Source: Melieria omissa
Taxonomy: Eukaryota; Arthropoda; Insecta; Diptera; Ulidiidae
DNA: 64,000 bases
Assembly: GCA_963971225.1 (NCBI GenBank)
Contig: OZ020267.1
Coordinates: 92,307,648-92,371,647, forward strand
Direction: 5' to 3'
The notes beneath the pieces are model-generated. The model did no database searches and was not told where the DNA came from. It worked only from the letters and a program-made list of their open reading frames with translations. The position numbers and the translations under genes are program-made. Below, one piece after another: positions 45,986 to 55,539 of this stretch. Position 1 is the first letter of the stretch. Every line of letters starts with the position of its first letter.

Positions 45986-47028
45986 TTAGGGTTCGTACAG
46001 CAAATTCGCCATACAAAAGTCAGGGCAAGGGCTGCTGGTGCGTTCGAAGTTTATTTGCAAATAAAGTAATTGTTTTTTTTTCTTTCATTCTGTAGTACGT
46101 TTATAGGAAATTGATTTCCAAAAAAATGTTGTTGCTGAAAAACGTCATAAGTATGTTCCAACGTGTTTTAATATGATTTTACTTCAGTTTTTGCTGATTG
46201 CCCTCAAAGCCTTAACGTTTGAATTGCTTGTGTTGCAGCTCTGCGTTTGAAATGAGTTCAACTTGCCATCACTGTTCCTTGCTGCACTAGAAACGGCAAA
46301 CTCAATGAGACATGAACTGAAGGAAAAAGCAACCGAATATCTGCTGACTTTAGCGTATGAAATAATTGATTTCTGCTTTTTGTTGGTACGGGTAACAATC
46401 AAAATTACTTAGACCAGGAAAACAAGATTGTTCGCAACGTTATATTTACAGCAAATAAGAAAAGTTATCACTTTAAGATGCAAACAATTGACTGGTAACC
46501 GGTGCTGTGCGAATGTTTGGGTAAAAAAACCCGTACACTGTCGGACGATTGGAAAAAGCAAAAAATGGTCTGAAAATCATTTCTCCTCTCAGTTTCGCGT
46601 CACGTAGTCACTGGCATGAACTGCCAAAATCGAGGAAACAGTCACGAGCTTACACCACCTTGTTTATTGCATCATGGTTTACGCCTACATAATGAATAAT
46701 CAAAAGTCATTTTTTTAAATATTGTTCGAAAAAGTGGTTTTTGGGCATCATGAAATATGGCATAGTAAAAAATAAAAAAATCGTACAGCTTTAGTGAACT
46801 ATATTTGGGATCTTACTTTTTTTACACTTACTAAAGCAATAAATACCTACTAGATTACTTACATAAACCTATAAAATAAATTGATTTTTCTAATAGAATA
46901 AATAAAAGTACGAAGTGACCTCTTTTTGTAAAATACGCAGCTCGATAAGACTGCGCACTTTCTGAACCCTTACAAGTTACTTGGTACACTAATCAAAATA
47001 TTTTTTTCATGATTTGGTATAAAAATCT

Positions 47029-47290
47029 TCAGAGAAAAATACAAAAATTGAAAAATATAGTATACACAAGTTTTTGACCTAAAACAGGCACTGAAAAGAG
47101 ACTATGCCATAACATGAGTGAAGTCATCATCGTTGCCGCATACGAAGCCAAACATTCGCCATCTTTTGGTTTAGTGTTCAGCATATTTATCAAGAACGCA
47201 GCTGGTGTTTCCGAGAACTCAAATCTGGCGATAAAAAGCTCCTTAAACGCATTCCAACACATTTCAGGAAACGCTATTTGAGACAACCAT
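47029..47290 (-). pseudogene. gypsy-type gag fragment
   Basis: Reads LSQIAFPEMCWNAFKELFIA, then FEFSETPAAFLINMLNTKPK and DGECLASYAATMMTSL, resembling the retrotransposon gag core. It lies upstream in the same orientation as the remnants at 42780-44690 and is separated from them by the P-superfamily insertion. Confidence 0.6.
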
Positions 47291-47593
47291 GTTGTTGCCG
47301 GTCCTATATATATAAAATTAGTTGGCCGTGCGTAAGCCTAAGTGTATACGGAGACGCAGGCCGCAGTTTAAATACAGTTTTCGGAGCGCAGTCAACACGT
47401 TCTCTTGCAAAAATTGAAGGACTAATTGAAAAAGTGCGTGGACAGCCGATGTTACACCCATATTATATTATATTGTTACGAAAATCTCAAGTTTTCCCAG
47501 GTTCGTTTGATTGTGTTTGAAAATAAAACAACTTCAGTTATTCAGCGCAACGTAGTTAAAACTAACAATCGCTTTATTTACAAATTTACACTT

Positions 47594-48641
47594 CCCAGTC
47601 GGAAATTTGGTAAGGTGATTCCAAAGTAATGCATGCTTTATGCCTTATTTCGTATGCTGAAAACAGAACCGTACAGAAGTAAGGTATTCGTAAGCGAAGT
47701 TATGAATACTTCAATTTTAAGCTTACAAAGTAAGTGAGGCAAAGTATGTATGAAAAATTTTAAAACACGACGACGTCCGAAGGAAAACAAATGCTTACCC
47801 GGTAAGGTATTCGTAAGCGGAGTTATAAATACTTCAATTCTAAACTTACAAAGTAAGTAAAGCAAAGTATGTATGAAAATTAAAAAAAAGATATAAGCTA
47901 CCAAAAGTAAGGTATTAGTAAGGTATGTTCCGAGTAGCTCCGAGTTTTGAAGAAAATCGTGAATGAACAAGCGTAGCGAGTTGGGCTCGATAGTCTAGAG
48001 GGTAGAGCGCTGGCTTTTCATGCCAGAGGCCCTGGTTCGAATCCTGCGCGCGCTGTTTGAACACTCATCTATTTCCATCGCTATCCACATAAAGCAGTTG
48101 AGAATTTCAAGAAACGTACAAGTGAAATTATCGCAGGCAATAATAAAATTCCCAAATAAACCTTCTATCGTAAGTAGCGAGTAACGCATAAACGGAATAT
48201 GTAATTTTTTTTTATAATTTTAAGCCCATTCCAATAGCACATTACGGCCCCTTTACGTTTTCATTCATACCGCTACATTACTAAGTAAAGTACATTTAGA
48301 ATGGGAATGTCTTCGGAGAGATGCTTACTTTTTCAACAATGCGTAAAGCATGTTTGGTATGCGGTCACTTTCGCATTACCTTACTATACGAAAAAGTAAA
48401 CAGTATTTGGAATGCAAGCACGAAGTATTCCGAGCATTTTCTTTGCATTCCTTTCTATTTACAATAGTAAGTGAGAAGGTAAGCATATATGATTCCGTTT
48501 ATACTTTACGAAATAATGCTTACGTCAGGCGGCCATTTCTTTAAAAAAGTAATGGGAATTCGTAAGGGAAATATGGAGTACTCCACAACGAAAAATAAGC
48601 ATTCCGTAATGCATTAATTCATCGTTGGATTTCCTACTGGG
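47594..48641. mobile_element. Unclassified TIR element with internal tRNA-like promoter
   Basis: It starts CCCAGTCGGAAATTTGG and ends with the mirror of CCCAGTAGGAAATCCAA. Comparison with other LTR copies shows the target ACACTTGTTC, now with TT on both sides, so the duplication is at most 2 bp. Internally there are two direct copies, about 118 bp apart, of GTAAGGTATTCGTAAGCG plus the following roughly 60 bp (47683, 47801), and a tRNA-like segment. No protein-coding frame was recognised. Confidence 0.7.
47975..48056 (+). other. tRNA-like sequence with intact A and B boxes
   Basis: TAGTCTAGAGGG is a perfect match to the pol III A box and GGTTCGAATCC to the B box, with natural spacing. Between them is a five-base stem with a seven-base loop (CTGGC TTTTCAT GCCAG), giving anticodon TTC (Glu) by position. 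The acceptor stem does not pair and the T stem is poor, so it is a tRNA pseudogene or the head of a SINE-like unit rather than a working tRNA gene. Confidence 0.6.
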
Positions 48642-48945
48642 TTGTTCTACTTTACACTACTACTATTGCATGTTTCCCCATTGCTTGCTCAACACAGACT
48701 CGACCCATTGCGCTGCACACTGCTGCTTTTATACCAGTTTTTTTATCGGGCCGAAGTTTCTTGCAACTTCCAATTGGAAAGCGCTCGACCATTCTCGCAC
48801 AGCCCATTTCTTCGAGAACCATCCTTGCCATATCGGACTATACCAAGCGAATTATACCAAATTTTCCGTACTTCAAAGTGCCAGCCTAAAAGTATGCTTG
48901 GAAAATCGTTCATGCACAGCACAGAGTGCCTCTTCGTTTCAATAT

Positions 48946-49164
48946 GTTATATTATATAGGATCTATTTCAAAGTTTAAGCGAAACTAAGCCTAAGCGTAT
49001 ACAGAGACGCAAGCCGCGCAGCACTGAATAGGGCATCGCAGCACAAATGAAACTTTGTGACCCAGAACTGTGAACTGCGTATACGAATCTCGTAAAACCA
49101 GCGCACGTGTTTCGTATTCATTCCATAGACTCAGCAATATGAGTTCTTTGTCTGAATCAGACTT
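48946..49164. other. Unclassified flank
   Basis: Contains GCCTAAGCGTATACAGAGAC, a near repeat of 47333-47352 on the other side of the solo LTR. A short open frame starting MSSLSESDFE occurs at 49139 just before the SINE. I do not recognise it. Confidence 0.35.
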
Positions 49165-49497
49165 TGAAATAATAATAATAATTGATTGGCACGACAGCCC
49201 GCTTACGCGAGACTAAGGCCTAGCTTCCCGCAACCACCCGTGTTGTGCGTGTGAATTTTGTACGCGGGTGGAAGGGACCTACAGGTTTATGCCGGTTCCG
49301 AACGGCAGGTTGGGAGCTTTTTCATAGGCAATTTTTACTCTCAGAGGTTTGCCATTTCCAGCTGAGAGGACAGCCACCGAAAGAGAAAACGAGTTTCCCG
49401 TTATTTTTTTTAGGTGTTACTACATGCAGAATTCGAACTTGCGTCGCTCTGCATGCGACTCGCTGGACCGCGCACTAACCAACTGAGCCACGGCGGC
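49165..49497 (-). mobile_element. tRNA-derived SINE copy, antisense, at the gag boundary
   Basis: Full-length in minus orientation: tail as (AAT)n at 49165-49180, tRNA-like head ending CGGCGGC at 49497, with A box CCAACTGAGCCA and B box region AGAATTCGAACTTGCG intact as read on this strand. The gypsy-type gag starts abruptly three bases further on and no target duplication was seen, so it marks a breakpoint. Confidence 0.92.
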
Positions 49498-49499
49498 TG

Positions 49500-50670
49500 C
49501 AGTGTTTGAGGAGACTTCAGCGAAAATCGAGAATGTCAAAGGCATGTTCGAGACTTCCAATCGTGAAATGTCGGCGCAAATTGCAGCGAAACTGGAAACC
49601 ACGAATCAGGAACTTTTGGCGCAAATAGCAGAGCGAATGGAAACAAAACTCCAGGAAATTGCGGAAAATTTTGAAAATGCGAATCACGAGTTGTCCAGCA
49701 AGCTTCAGGAAAATTCTACGCGCTTGGAGCAGAAAGTGGAAGAGATTTCAGACAGGATTAATGTGAAAGTTGAGCACCTGGAGTAGAACATTTAGACAAA
49801 CGAGTTGACAGTCTGGAGGATTCGGTAAACAGAAAAATCGACGAGCGGCTTAGAGAGGTACAGCCACGAGAATGTTTGCCGCCGGCTCCGGAAAGTTTCG
49901 CCACCCGAACAGAAGTGCCTACTTATGATGGTGCTACGCCGTTCGATACATTCAAACTGCAATTCGACTTAGCTGCTCTGGAAAATCAGTGGACCGATAT
50001 CAGGAAAGGTCGAAGATTGGCACTGGCGTTAAAAGGTCCTGCGGCTGAGGTAATTAATTCGGTTCCAGAATGTGAAAGAAGTGATTATGAGGCCATCATG
50101 AGAGCGCTGGCGGCGAAGTACAGCAACGAGCACAACAATACGCTGTACTACTGTGAGCTGAAGAACCGCAGGTAAAGAGCCAACGAGGCGCTGCAGACAT
50201 ATGCAACAGACATTGAGCGGCTCGTACAGTTGTGCTTCCCGAAATTCGGCACTGATGATCTTGAGAGGATGAAGATTGAGTCATTTATTGAAGGTCTTCA
50301 TGATCCAGAGACACGTCTCAGTGCGTTGATGATGGGCAAGCCGACATTTAAGGAGACGGTGACCAGCGCGATTACACATGAGGCGACATGGATTGGGAGC
50401 ACTCGGTATGCACCTGCAAGGATACGCCAAATTCAGTGGGACAACGACATTCCGATCCAGGCCATAAGCGGTGAGACACCGGGCAGGCCACGGGTGGTCT
50501 TCTCTAAAGTGGTTTGCTGCACATGTGGCAAGCAGGGTCACATAGCACGAGACTGCCGCCAACGAAAGGGGCGTTCCCGTTCTCGATCGCAATCGCCTGA
50601 AGCGAGGAATACTGACAATCGAGGCTCAGCCAACAAGCGCAGGGCTGAGGACGAGGAATCGTTAAACTAA
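49500..50670 (+). pseudogene. gypsy-type gag (family G copy 1)
   Basis: Gag would form the particle and bind RNA. A coiled coil starting FEETSAKIENVKGMFETS fills 49502-49786; it is followed by a frameshift. The core (TYDGATPFDTFKLQFDLAAL, RKGRRLALALKGPAAEVI) runs at 49876-50175 and ends at an in-frame TAA. The frame goes on to GLHDPETRLSALMMGK and a single zinc knuckle CCTCGKQGHIARDC near 50515-50560, then an SR-rich tail. Compared with copy 2, it lacks the first 50 or so residues. Not functional. Confidence 0.88.
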
Positions 50671-50689
50671 AACGGGTCAGCCCAAAGGG

Positions 50690-53158
50690 GTTTGAGCTGA
50701 TCCCCACAACCTGCTGCCCCACCGTCCTTGTCTCGCAGTTGAAACGACAACCCAGCAGCTTGACGATTGAAGGAAAGATAGATGGAAAGTTGTTCGTGTT
50801 GACACTCCAGCAGCATGGAACATGAGTTCATCGTCGCGGATATAATGGACGACGTGATTATCGGCGTGGATTTTATGATTAGGCACGGTTTTACGCTGGA
50901 CCTGAAAGAAAATGTGCTGAGGTATGCCAACGTTGAATTCCCCCTGCACACTGGCTATGAGCGAAGCGTGGTGGTAAGGAAAGTTGTCTCGTGTCAACAC
51001 CAGAAGATACCAGCGAATTCCGAGGCGGTTGTGTGGGCAAAGGTGGACGAGGACGATGGGACAAGTCGGCTGTGGGTTGTAGAAGCGCCAAAACAAGGAT
51101 ACGACAACATTATAATCGGACGTACATTAGTGGAACCCAAAAAAGGCAAAATACCAGTCAGGATACTCAACCAACTGAACACACCCAGATATGTCGGAAA
51201 AGATGCGGTCATTCGCGAGTGTAGAGAGGCTGAAGCAGTTGTCAATTGCGAAAGCAGTCCACCCGGAGGAAGTAAGAAAAGCGGTTCCAACATGGACGCC
51301 ATACCGCAGAACCAGTGGAGCAGCGAATTGACAGCCGAGCAGAAACAGAAGGCACTGTCACTCCTGCAGCACTATGGGTCCATATTTGCAACGGAAGCGG
51401 GCGGAAGAACAGCCATAGTGAAGCACATCGACACCGGAAGTGCGAAACCAATCCGCCAACCGCCAAGACGAGTTCCTCTGGCCGAGAGGGAAGAGGTCAC
51501 AAATTTGATTGAAAACATGCATAAAGAAAAGGTCATAGAGCCTTCGTCAGGTCCTTGGTGCTCGCCTGTCGTGCTAGTCAAGAAAAAGGATGGCAGTACC
51601 CGATTTTGTGTGGACTATCGAAAGCTCAATGACGTGACTAAGACGGACAGCTATCCACTACCTCGGATCGATGACACCCTGGACACACTGTCAGGAACAC
51701 AGTGGTTTACCACACTCGACTCACGCAGCGGCTATTGGCAGGTGAAGCTTGCAGACCAGGACAGGGAGAAAAAAGCTTTTAGTGTTGGCGACGGTTTGTG
51801 GCAGTTCACCGTCATGCCGTTTGGACTCTGCAATGCACCAGCAACATTCGAGCGGCTAATGGAACGTGTGCTGAAAGGGCTGCATTGGCGGACGTGTCTG
51901 GTATACCTCGACGACATAATCGTGATGGGCAAAAGCTTCGACGACCACCTGGGAAAGCTGAAGGAGGTATTTGAGCGAATACAGAAAGCCGGGCTTAAAC
52001 TCAACCCAAAGAAGTGCTCGCTGTTTCAAAAAGAGGTCAAGTAAAGCCGGGCTTAAACTCAACCCAAAGAAGTGCTCGCTGTTTCAAAAAGAGGTCAAGT
52101 ATCTGGGTCACACGGTTTCCGCCCGCGGAGTACATACGGACGAAGGCAAGATCACGGCGGTAAAGGAGTGGCCCCGACCACGCAATCTACAGTTCGTGTA
52201 GTTTCCAGTTCGCAGTTTCCTGGGCCTGTGCACATACTACCGAAGATTCGTTCCTGGATTTGCGAACATAGCTGGCAGCTTGCACAAACTGACGAAAAAG
52301 AATCAAGCCTTCGGGTGGGGTGAAGAACAGGAGCAGGCTTTTGCACGACTGAAGGAAAAATTGTGCACTGCTTCAATTCTGGACTTCCCCGTGCCTGGAG
52401 AGAGATGTTTGTGCTGGATACAGATGCAAGTGGGCATAGTATTGGTGGTGTGCTATCACAGATAATAAATGGCCAAGAACAAGTGATAGCCTACTACAGC
52501 AAAATTTTGTCAAAACCTGAACGCAACTACTGTGTGACACGAAGGGAGTTGCTCGCAGTATTGGAATGCGTGAAACACATCCTCAAATACCTGTATGGGC
52601 AAAAGTTTCGCATTGAAATGACTACTGAACTTTAAAGATCCGGAAGGCCAATTGGCGCGGTGGATCGAGCGGCTGCAGAGCTACGACTACACGGTAGAGT
52701 ATCGCAAGGGTAGCAGCCATGGAAATGCCGATGCCTTGTCACGTCGTCCGTGCAAAACCGAATGCAGGCATTGTTCGCGAGCCGAAGGCAAAGAGCAGAT
52801 AGTGGACGTACGATTGGTCAGCGTTAGACCAGAGGAAGAGTGGTCTGCGGAGAGGATACAAAAGGACCAGCGCGAGGATACGGATCTTAAAAAAATCATT
52901 GAAGGCAAGGAGCAAGGCGCACGTCCAGACTGGCAGGAGATGGCCGGTGAGAGCCCGATCGCGAACACTTACTGGGCACAGTGGCAAAGTCTGCGGCTGT
53001 CTGATGGAGAGTGAGTATGGCCGGACCAGCAATTCCCTAATTGTAGTCCCGAAATGCAGGATCAACGAGGTAATCGAGGCATACCATAACGACTCCAGTG
53101 GAGGGCACCTAGGCATCACAAAAACTGTTGCCAAAATAAAAAGACGATTCTACTGGCA
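50690..53158 (+). pseudogene. gypsy-type pol: protease end, reverse transcriptase, RNase H, start of integrase
   Basis: The protease tail (IMDDVIIGVDFMIRHGF) is near 50842-50892. RT spans about 51460-52240: SPVVLVKKKDGSTRFCVDYR, YPLPRIDDTLDTL, MPFGLCNAPATFERLM and the catalytic VYLDDIIVMGK. A perfect 58-bp tandem duplication (51986-52101) shifts the frame. Then follow CTYYRRFVPGFANIAG and RNase H with LDTDASGHSIGGVLSQ, then RRELLAVLECVKHILKYLYG (52400-52600). A further shift precedes YRKGSSHGNADALSRRP. The integrase zinc region (EAYHNDSSGGHLGI) is cut by the SINE at KRRFYW. At least four breaks. Confidence 0.9.
51986..52101 (+). repeat. Perfect 58-bp tandem duplication in RT
   Basis: Two identical 58-bp units (51986-52043 and 52044-52101) starting AAGCCGGGCTTAAACTC. 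The length is not a multiple of three, so the frame is broken and a TAA is created at the junction. Identity of the units implies a recent event or an assembly artefact. Confidence 0.9.
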
Positions 53159-53480
53159 GCCGCCGTGGCTCAGTTGGTTAGTGCGCGGTGCAGCGAGTCG
53201 CATGCAGAGCGACGCAAGTTCGAATTCTGCATGTAGTAACACCTAAAAAAATAACGGGAAACTCGTTTTCTCTTTCGGTGGCTGTCCTCTCAGCTGAAAT
53301 GGCAAACCTCTGAGAGTAAAAATAGCCTATGAAAAAGCTCCCAACCTGCCGTTCGGAACCGGCATAAAACTGTAGGTCCCTTCCACCCGCGTACAAAATT
53401 CACACGCACAACACGGGTGGTTGCGGGAAGCTAGGCCTTAGTCTCGCGTAAGCGGGCTGTCGTGTCAATCAATTAATTAA
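53159..53480 (+). mobile_element. tRNA-derived SINE copy in integrase
   Basis: Full-length copy with intact A box (TGGCTCAGTTG) and B box (GTTCGAATTC), and AATCAATTAATTAA tail. TCTACTGG occurs on both sides (53149-53156, 53481-53488), and the integrase codons FYW are duplicated accordingly. It is younger than the retrotransposon. Confidence 0.92.
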
Positions 53481-54450
53481 TCTACTGGTTAGGATGCCAG
53501 CAGTCTGTCGCCGATTGGATTGAGAGCTGTGATCGATGTTCGGCCGCGAAAGGGCCGACAAGAAGATCTCGGGGCCGCATGCAGCAGTACAATATAGGAG
53601 CGCCCTTTGAGCGAACTGCTATGGATGTCGCCGGGCCATTCCCACTTAGCACTCAAGGCAACAAATATGTGCTGGTGGCAATGTACTTTTTTAACAAATG
53701 GCCCGAAGTGTATCCTATTCCTAACCAGGAGGCCCCCACGGTCACGGAAATGTTGGTGAACAACTGGGTGGCCAGATTTGGAGTTCCACTGGAGTTCCAC
53801 TCGGATCAGGGCCGGAATTTCGAGTCTCTGGTATTGAAGGAAGTGGAATAAGGAAAACTCGCACCTGGCCTTTGCATCCCCAGTCCGACGGCATGGTGGA
53901 ACGATTTAATCGGACGCTGGAAGAATATCTGCAGAATGTAGTAGGCAGGAATCAAAAGGATTGGGACACCCATATTCCGCTGTTCTTGATGGCGTATAGG
54001 TCAGCCCCGCACGATACATCACTCACTCCAGCCCGAGCAGTGTTCGGCACGGAGCTGAGGTTGCCTGCTGACTTGAAGTTCGGAGTGGTCAGCACGACGG
54101 AAGGCGTTAAGACTGATTACGCAGTTAATAAGCGATCGGAGCTGGAAGAAATCCACCAGTTTATAAGGCATCGTATCCAACTAGTCAGCGATAAGATCAA
54201 AGCCAGATATGATCTACGAGCTAACACAGCGGGGTTCCAAGAAGGTGATCTAGTAACGCTTTACAACCCGCAGCGGAGGAAAGGTTTGTCTCCAAAGCTT
54301 CAAACGTCATGGGAAGGACCGTACAAGGTCGTGCCCAGGATTAATGACGTGGTGTACGCCAGGTTGAAAGTAGTCCATTTGGAGCGCCTGGCACTTTACT
54401 CCGGCGGAGCCTTGGCACATGTTCGGGACGAACAAGTCTCGGTGATGTGC
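53481..54450 (+). pseudogene. gypsy-type integrase (family G copy 1)
   Basis: After the SINE the zinc region ends CQQSVADWIESCDRCSAAKG. The catalytic core has TAMDVAGPF (first Asp), FHSDQGRNFES (second Asp) and, after a small deletion and frameshift near 53850, HPQSDGMVERFNRTLEEYL (Glu). The C-terminal part has a GPY/F-type module (TSWEGPYKVV) and ends with LKVVHLERLALYSGG near 54400. It ends just before the LTR. Readable but broken. Confidence 0.9.
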
Positions 54451-54452
54451 AG

Positions 54453-55520
54453 TGAAACGATAAAGCACTCTGTGTTGAATGCTTTTCTATGTACGAATGC
54501 TTTTCCAAGCATACTTTTAGGCATACACTCTGAAGTATGGCAAATTTGGTATAATTCGCTGGGATAGTCCGATATGGCAAGGATGTTTCGCGAAAGGTAA
54601 TGGACTTTGCTAGAACAATCGAGATAGAAAGTACAACTGGAATATGCAAGAAACTTCGGCGCGATAAGAAAACCAGACATGGGGGTTTTGCACTAAAATC
54701 CACTACCACTACCACTAGAGGTCTACTGGGAAATTTTCCATTATCCACTAAATAAATTTTAGTGGTAGCTGAATTTTTTCCACTAATCACTGATGTTTAT
54801 TTAGTGGTAGTGCCATTTTTTTCCACTAATTTTTTTTAGTGGTACTTTTTACCACTGCCACTGCCATTAATTTCAGTGATTAGTGGAAAAAATTCAGCTA
54901 CCACTAAAATGTATTTAGTGGTAGTGAAAAGCATAGTGCACTATGACTTTAGTGCAAAACACCGATGTCTGGTCTTGTTGAAAGCAAATAAGTTGTTTAA
55001 ATAAAACATATATTTTTGCGCATATCGTTGTTAGTGGTTTATTTAATGGTAATGGATCTTTGTTTAGTGCACTATGACATTACCACTAAATAAATTTTAG
55101 TGGTAGCTGAATTTTTTCCACTAATCACTGATCTTTATTTAGTGGTAGTGCCATTTTCTTCCACTAATTTTTTTTTTAGTGGTACTTTTTACCACTGCCA
55201 CTGCCATTAAATTGGAAAAAATTCAACTACCACTAAAATTTATTTAGTGGTAGTGAAAAGGATAGTGCACTATGAATTTAATGCAAAACCCCATGTCTGA
55301 AGAAAACTAGTATAAAAGCAGCAGTGGCAGCGCAAAGAGTGAAGTCTGTGCTGAGCAAGCAAAGGGGAAACATGCAATAGTAGTGTAAAGTAGAACAAGT
55401 ATAAATCTGTAAATAAAGTGATTGTTAGTTTCTGACTGCGTTTTGCGCCAAATAATTGATGTTGTTTTATTTTCAAACACAATCCAAACGAACCTTGGAA
55501 AACTTGGGATTTTCGTAACA
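54453..55520 (+). repeat. 3' LTR of family G copy 1, split by a hAT-type element
   Basis: TGAAACGATAAAGCACTC at the start and TTTTCGTAACA at the end; about 430 bp excluding the insert at 54674-55299. TATAAAAGCAGCAG near 55310 is the promoter box and AATAAAGTG near 55413 a polyadenylation-like signal. Confidence 0.92.
54674..55299. mobile_element. hAT-type MITE with TSD AAGAAAAC and CCACTAAA repeats
   Basis: Ends CAGACATGGGGGTTTTGCAC and, reversed, CAGACATGGGGTTTTGCAT. AAGAAAAC is duplicated (54666-54673, 55300-55307), while other LTR copies have one AAGAAAACTAG. A third terminus in inverted form (GTGCAAAACACCGATGTCTG) ends at 54971, so the insert is a fused or partly duplicated pair of units. 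Dozens of TTTAGTGG/CCACTAAA motifs produce strong self-complementarity. No ORF. Confidence 0.85.
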
Positions 55521-55539
55521 ATACCATCGTTCCGCCTGT

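Larger units (their letters stand above)
44740..46676 (-). mobile_element. P-superfamily transposon with THAP-domain remnant
   Basis: 1937 bp. It begins CATGATGAAATAAACAAGG and ends with the mirror CATCATG; the first 23-30 bp of both ends agree (GGTGGTGTAA). GTTTACGCC occurs on both sides (44731-44739, 46677-46685): 9 bp identical where 8 are expected. Inside are a THAP ORF (45287-45604) and, at about 45885-46620, a further pair of inverted repeats around GACGCGAAACTGAGAGGAG, probably a nested insertion. It is inserted in gypsy-type gag sequence. Confidence 0.85.
42770..47300 (-). mobile_element. Old gypsy-type LTR retrotransposon, no LTRs seen, split by two DNA transposons
   Basis: Minus-strand remnants occur in gypsy order: gag (47286-47029), zinc knuckle (44475-44284), protease (44326-44096), RT start (43886-43640) and RT catalytic part (42935-42780). 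The gaps are a P-superfamily element (44740-46676) and a mariner-like element (42927-43556). No integrase or LTR was found. It is a different family from the elements at 49.5-61.4 kb. Confidence 0.75.
47474..48941 (-). repeat. Solo LTR of gypsy-type family G, carrying a TIR insertion (TSD ATAT)
   Basis: In minus orientation it begins TGTTACGAAAATC and ends TTCGTTTCA, with ATAT on both sides (47470-47473, 48942-48945). About 420 bp of LTR remain at 47474-47593 and 48642-48941 once the 1048-bp insert is removed. The LTR contains the TATAAAAGCAGCAG box near 48740. No internal retrotransposon sequence adjoins it. Confidence 0.88.
49500..55520 (+). mobile_element. gypsy-type LTR retrotransposon, family G copy 1 (5' part missing)
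   Basis: Contains gag, protease, RT, RNase H, integrase and a 3' LTR in the standard Ty3/gypsy order, without an envelope gene. The 5' LTR, leader and gag N-terminus are absent, replaced at 49497 by a SINE. It carries a SINE at 53159 and a hAT-type element at 54674 in the LTR. The right flank begins ATAC. Confidence 0.9.

Noticed and set aside
47975..48056. A functional tRNA-Glu gene
   Set aside because: The acceptor stem does not pair and the T stem is weak; it is kept only as a tRNA-like sequence.
49165..55520. An envelope gene making the family G element an endogenous retrovirus
   Set aside because: The LTR follows the integrase end within about 50 bp, leaving no room for one.
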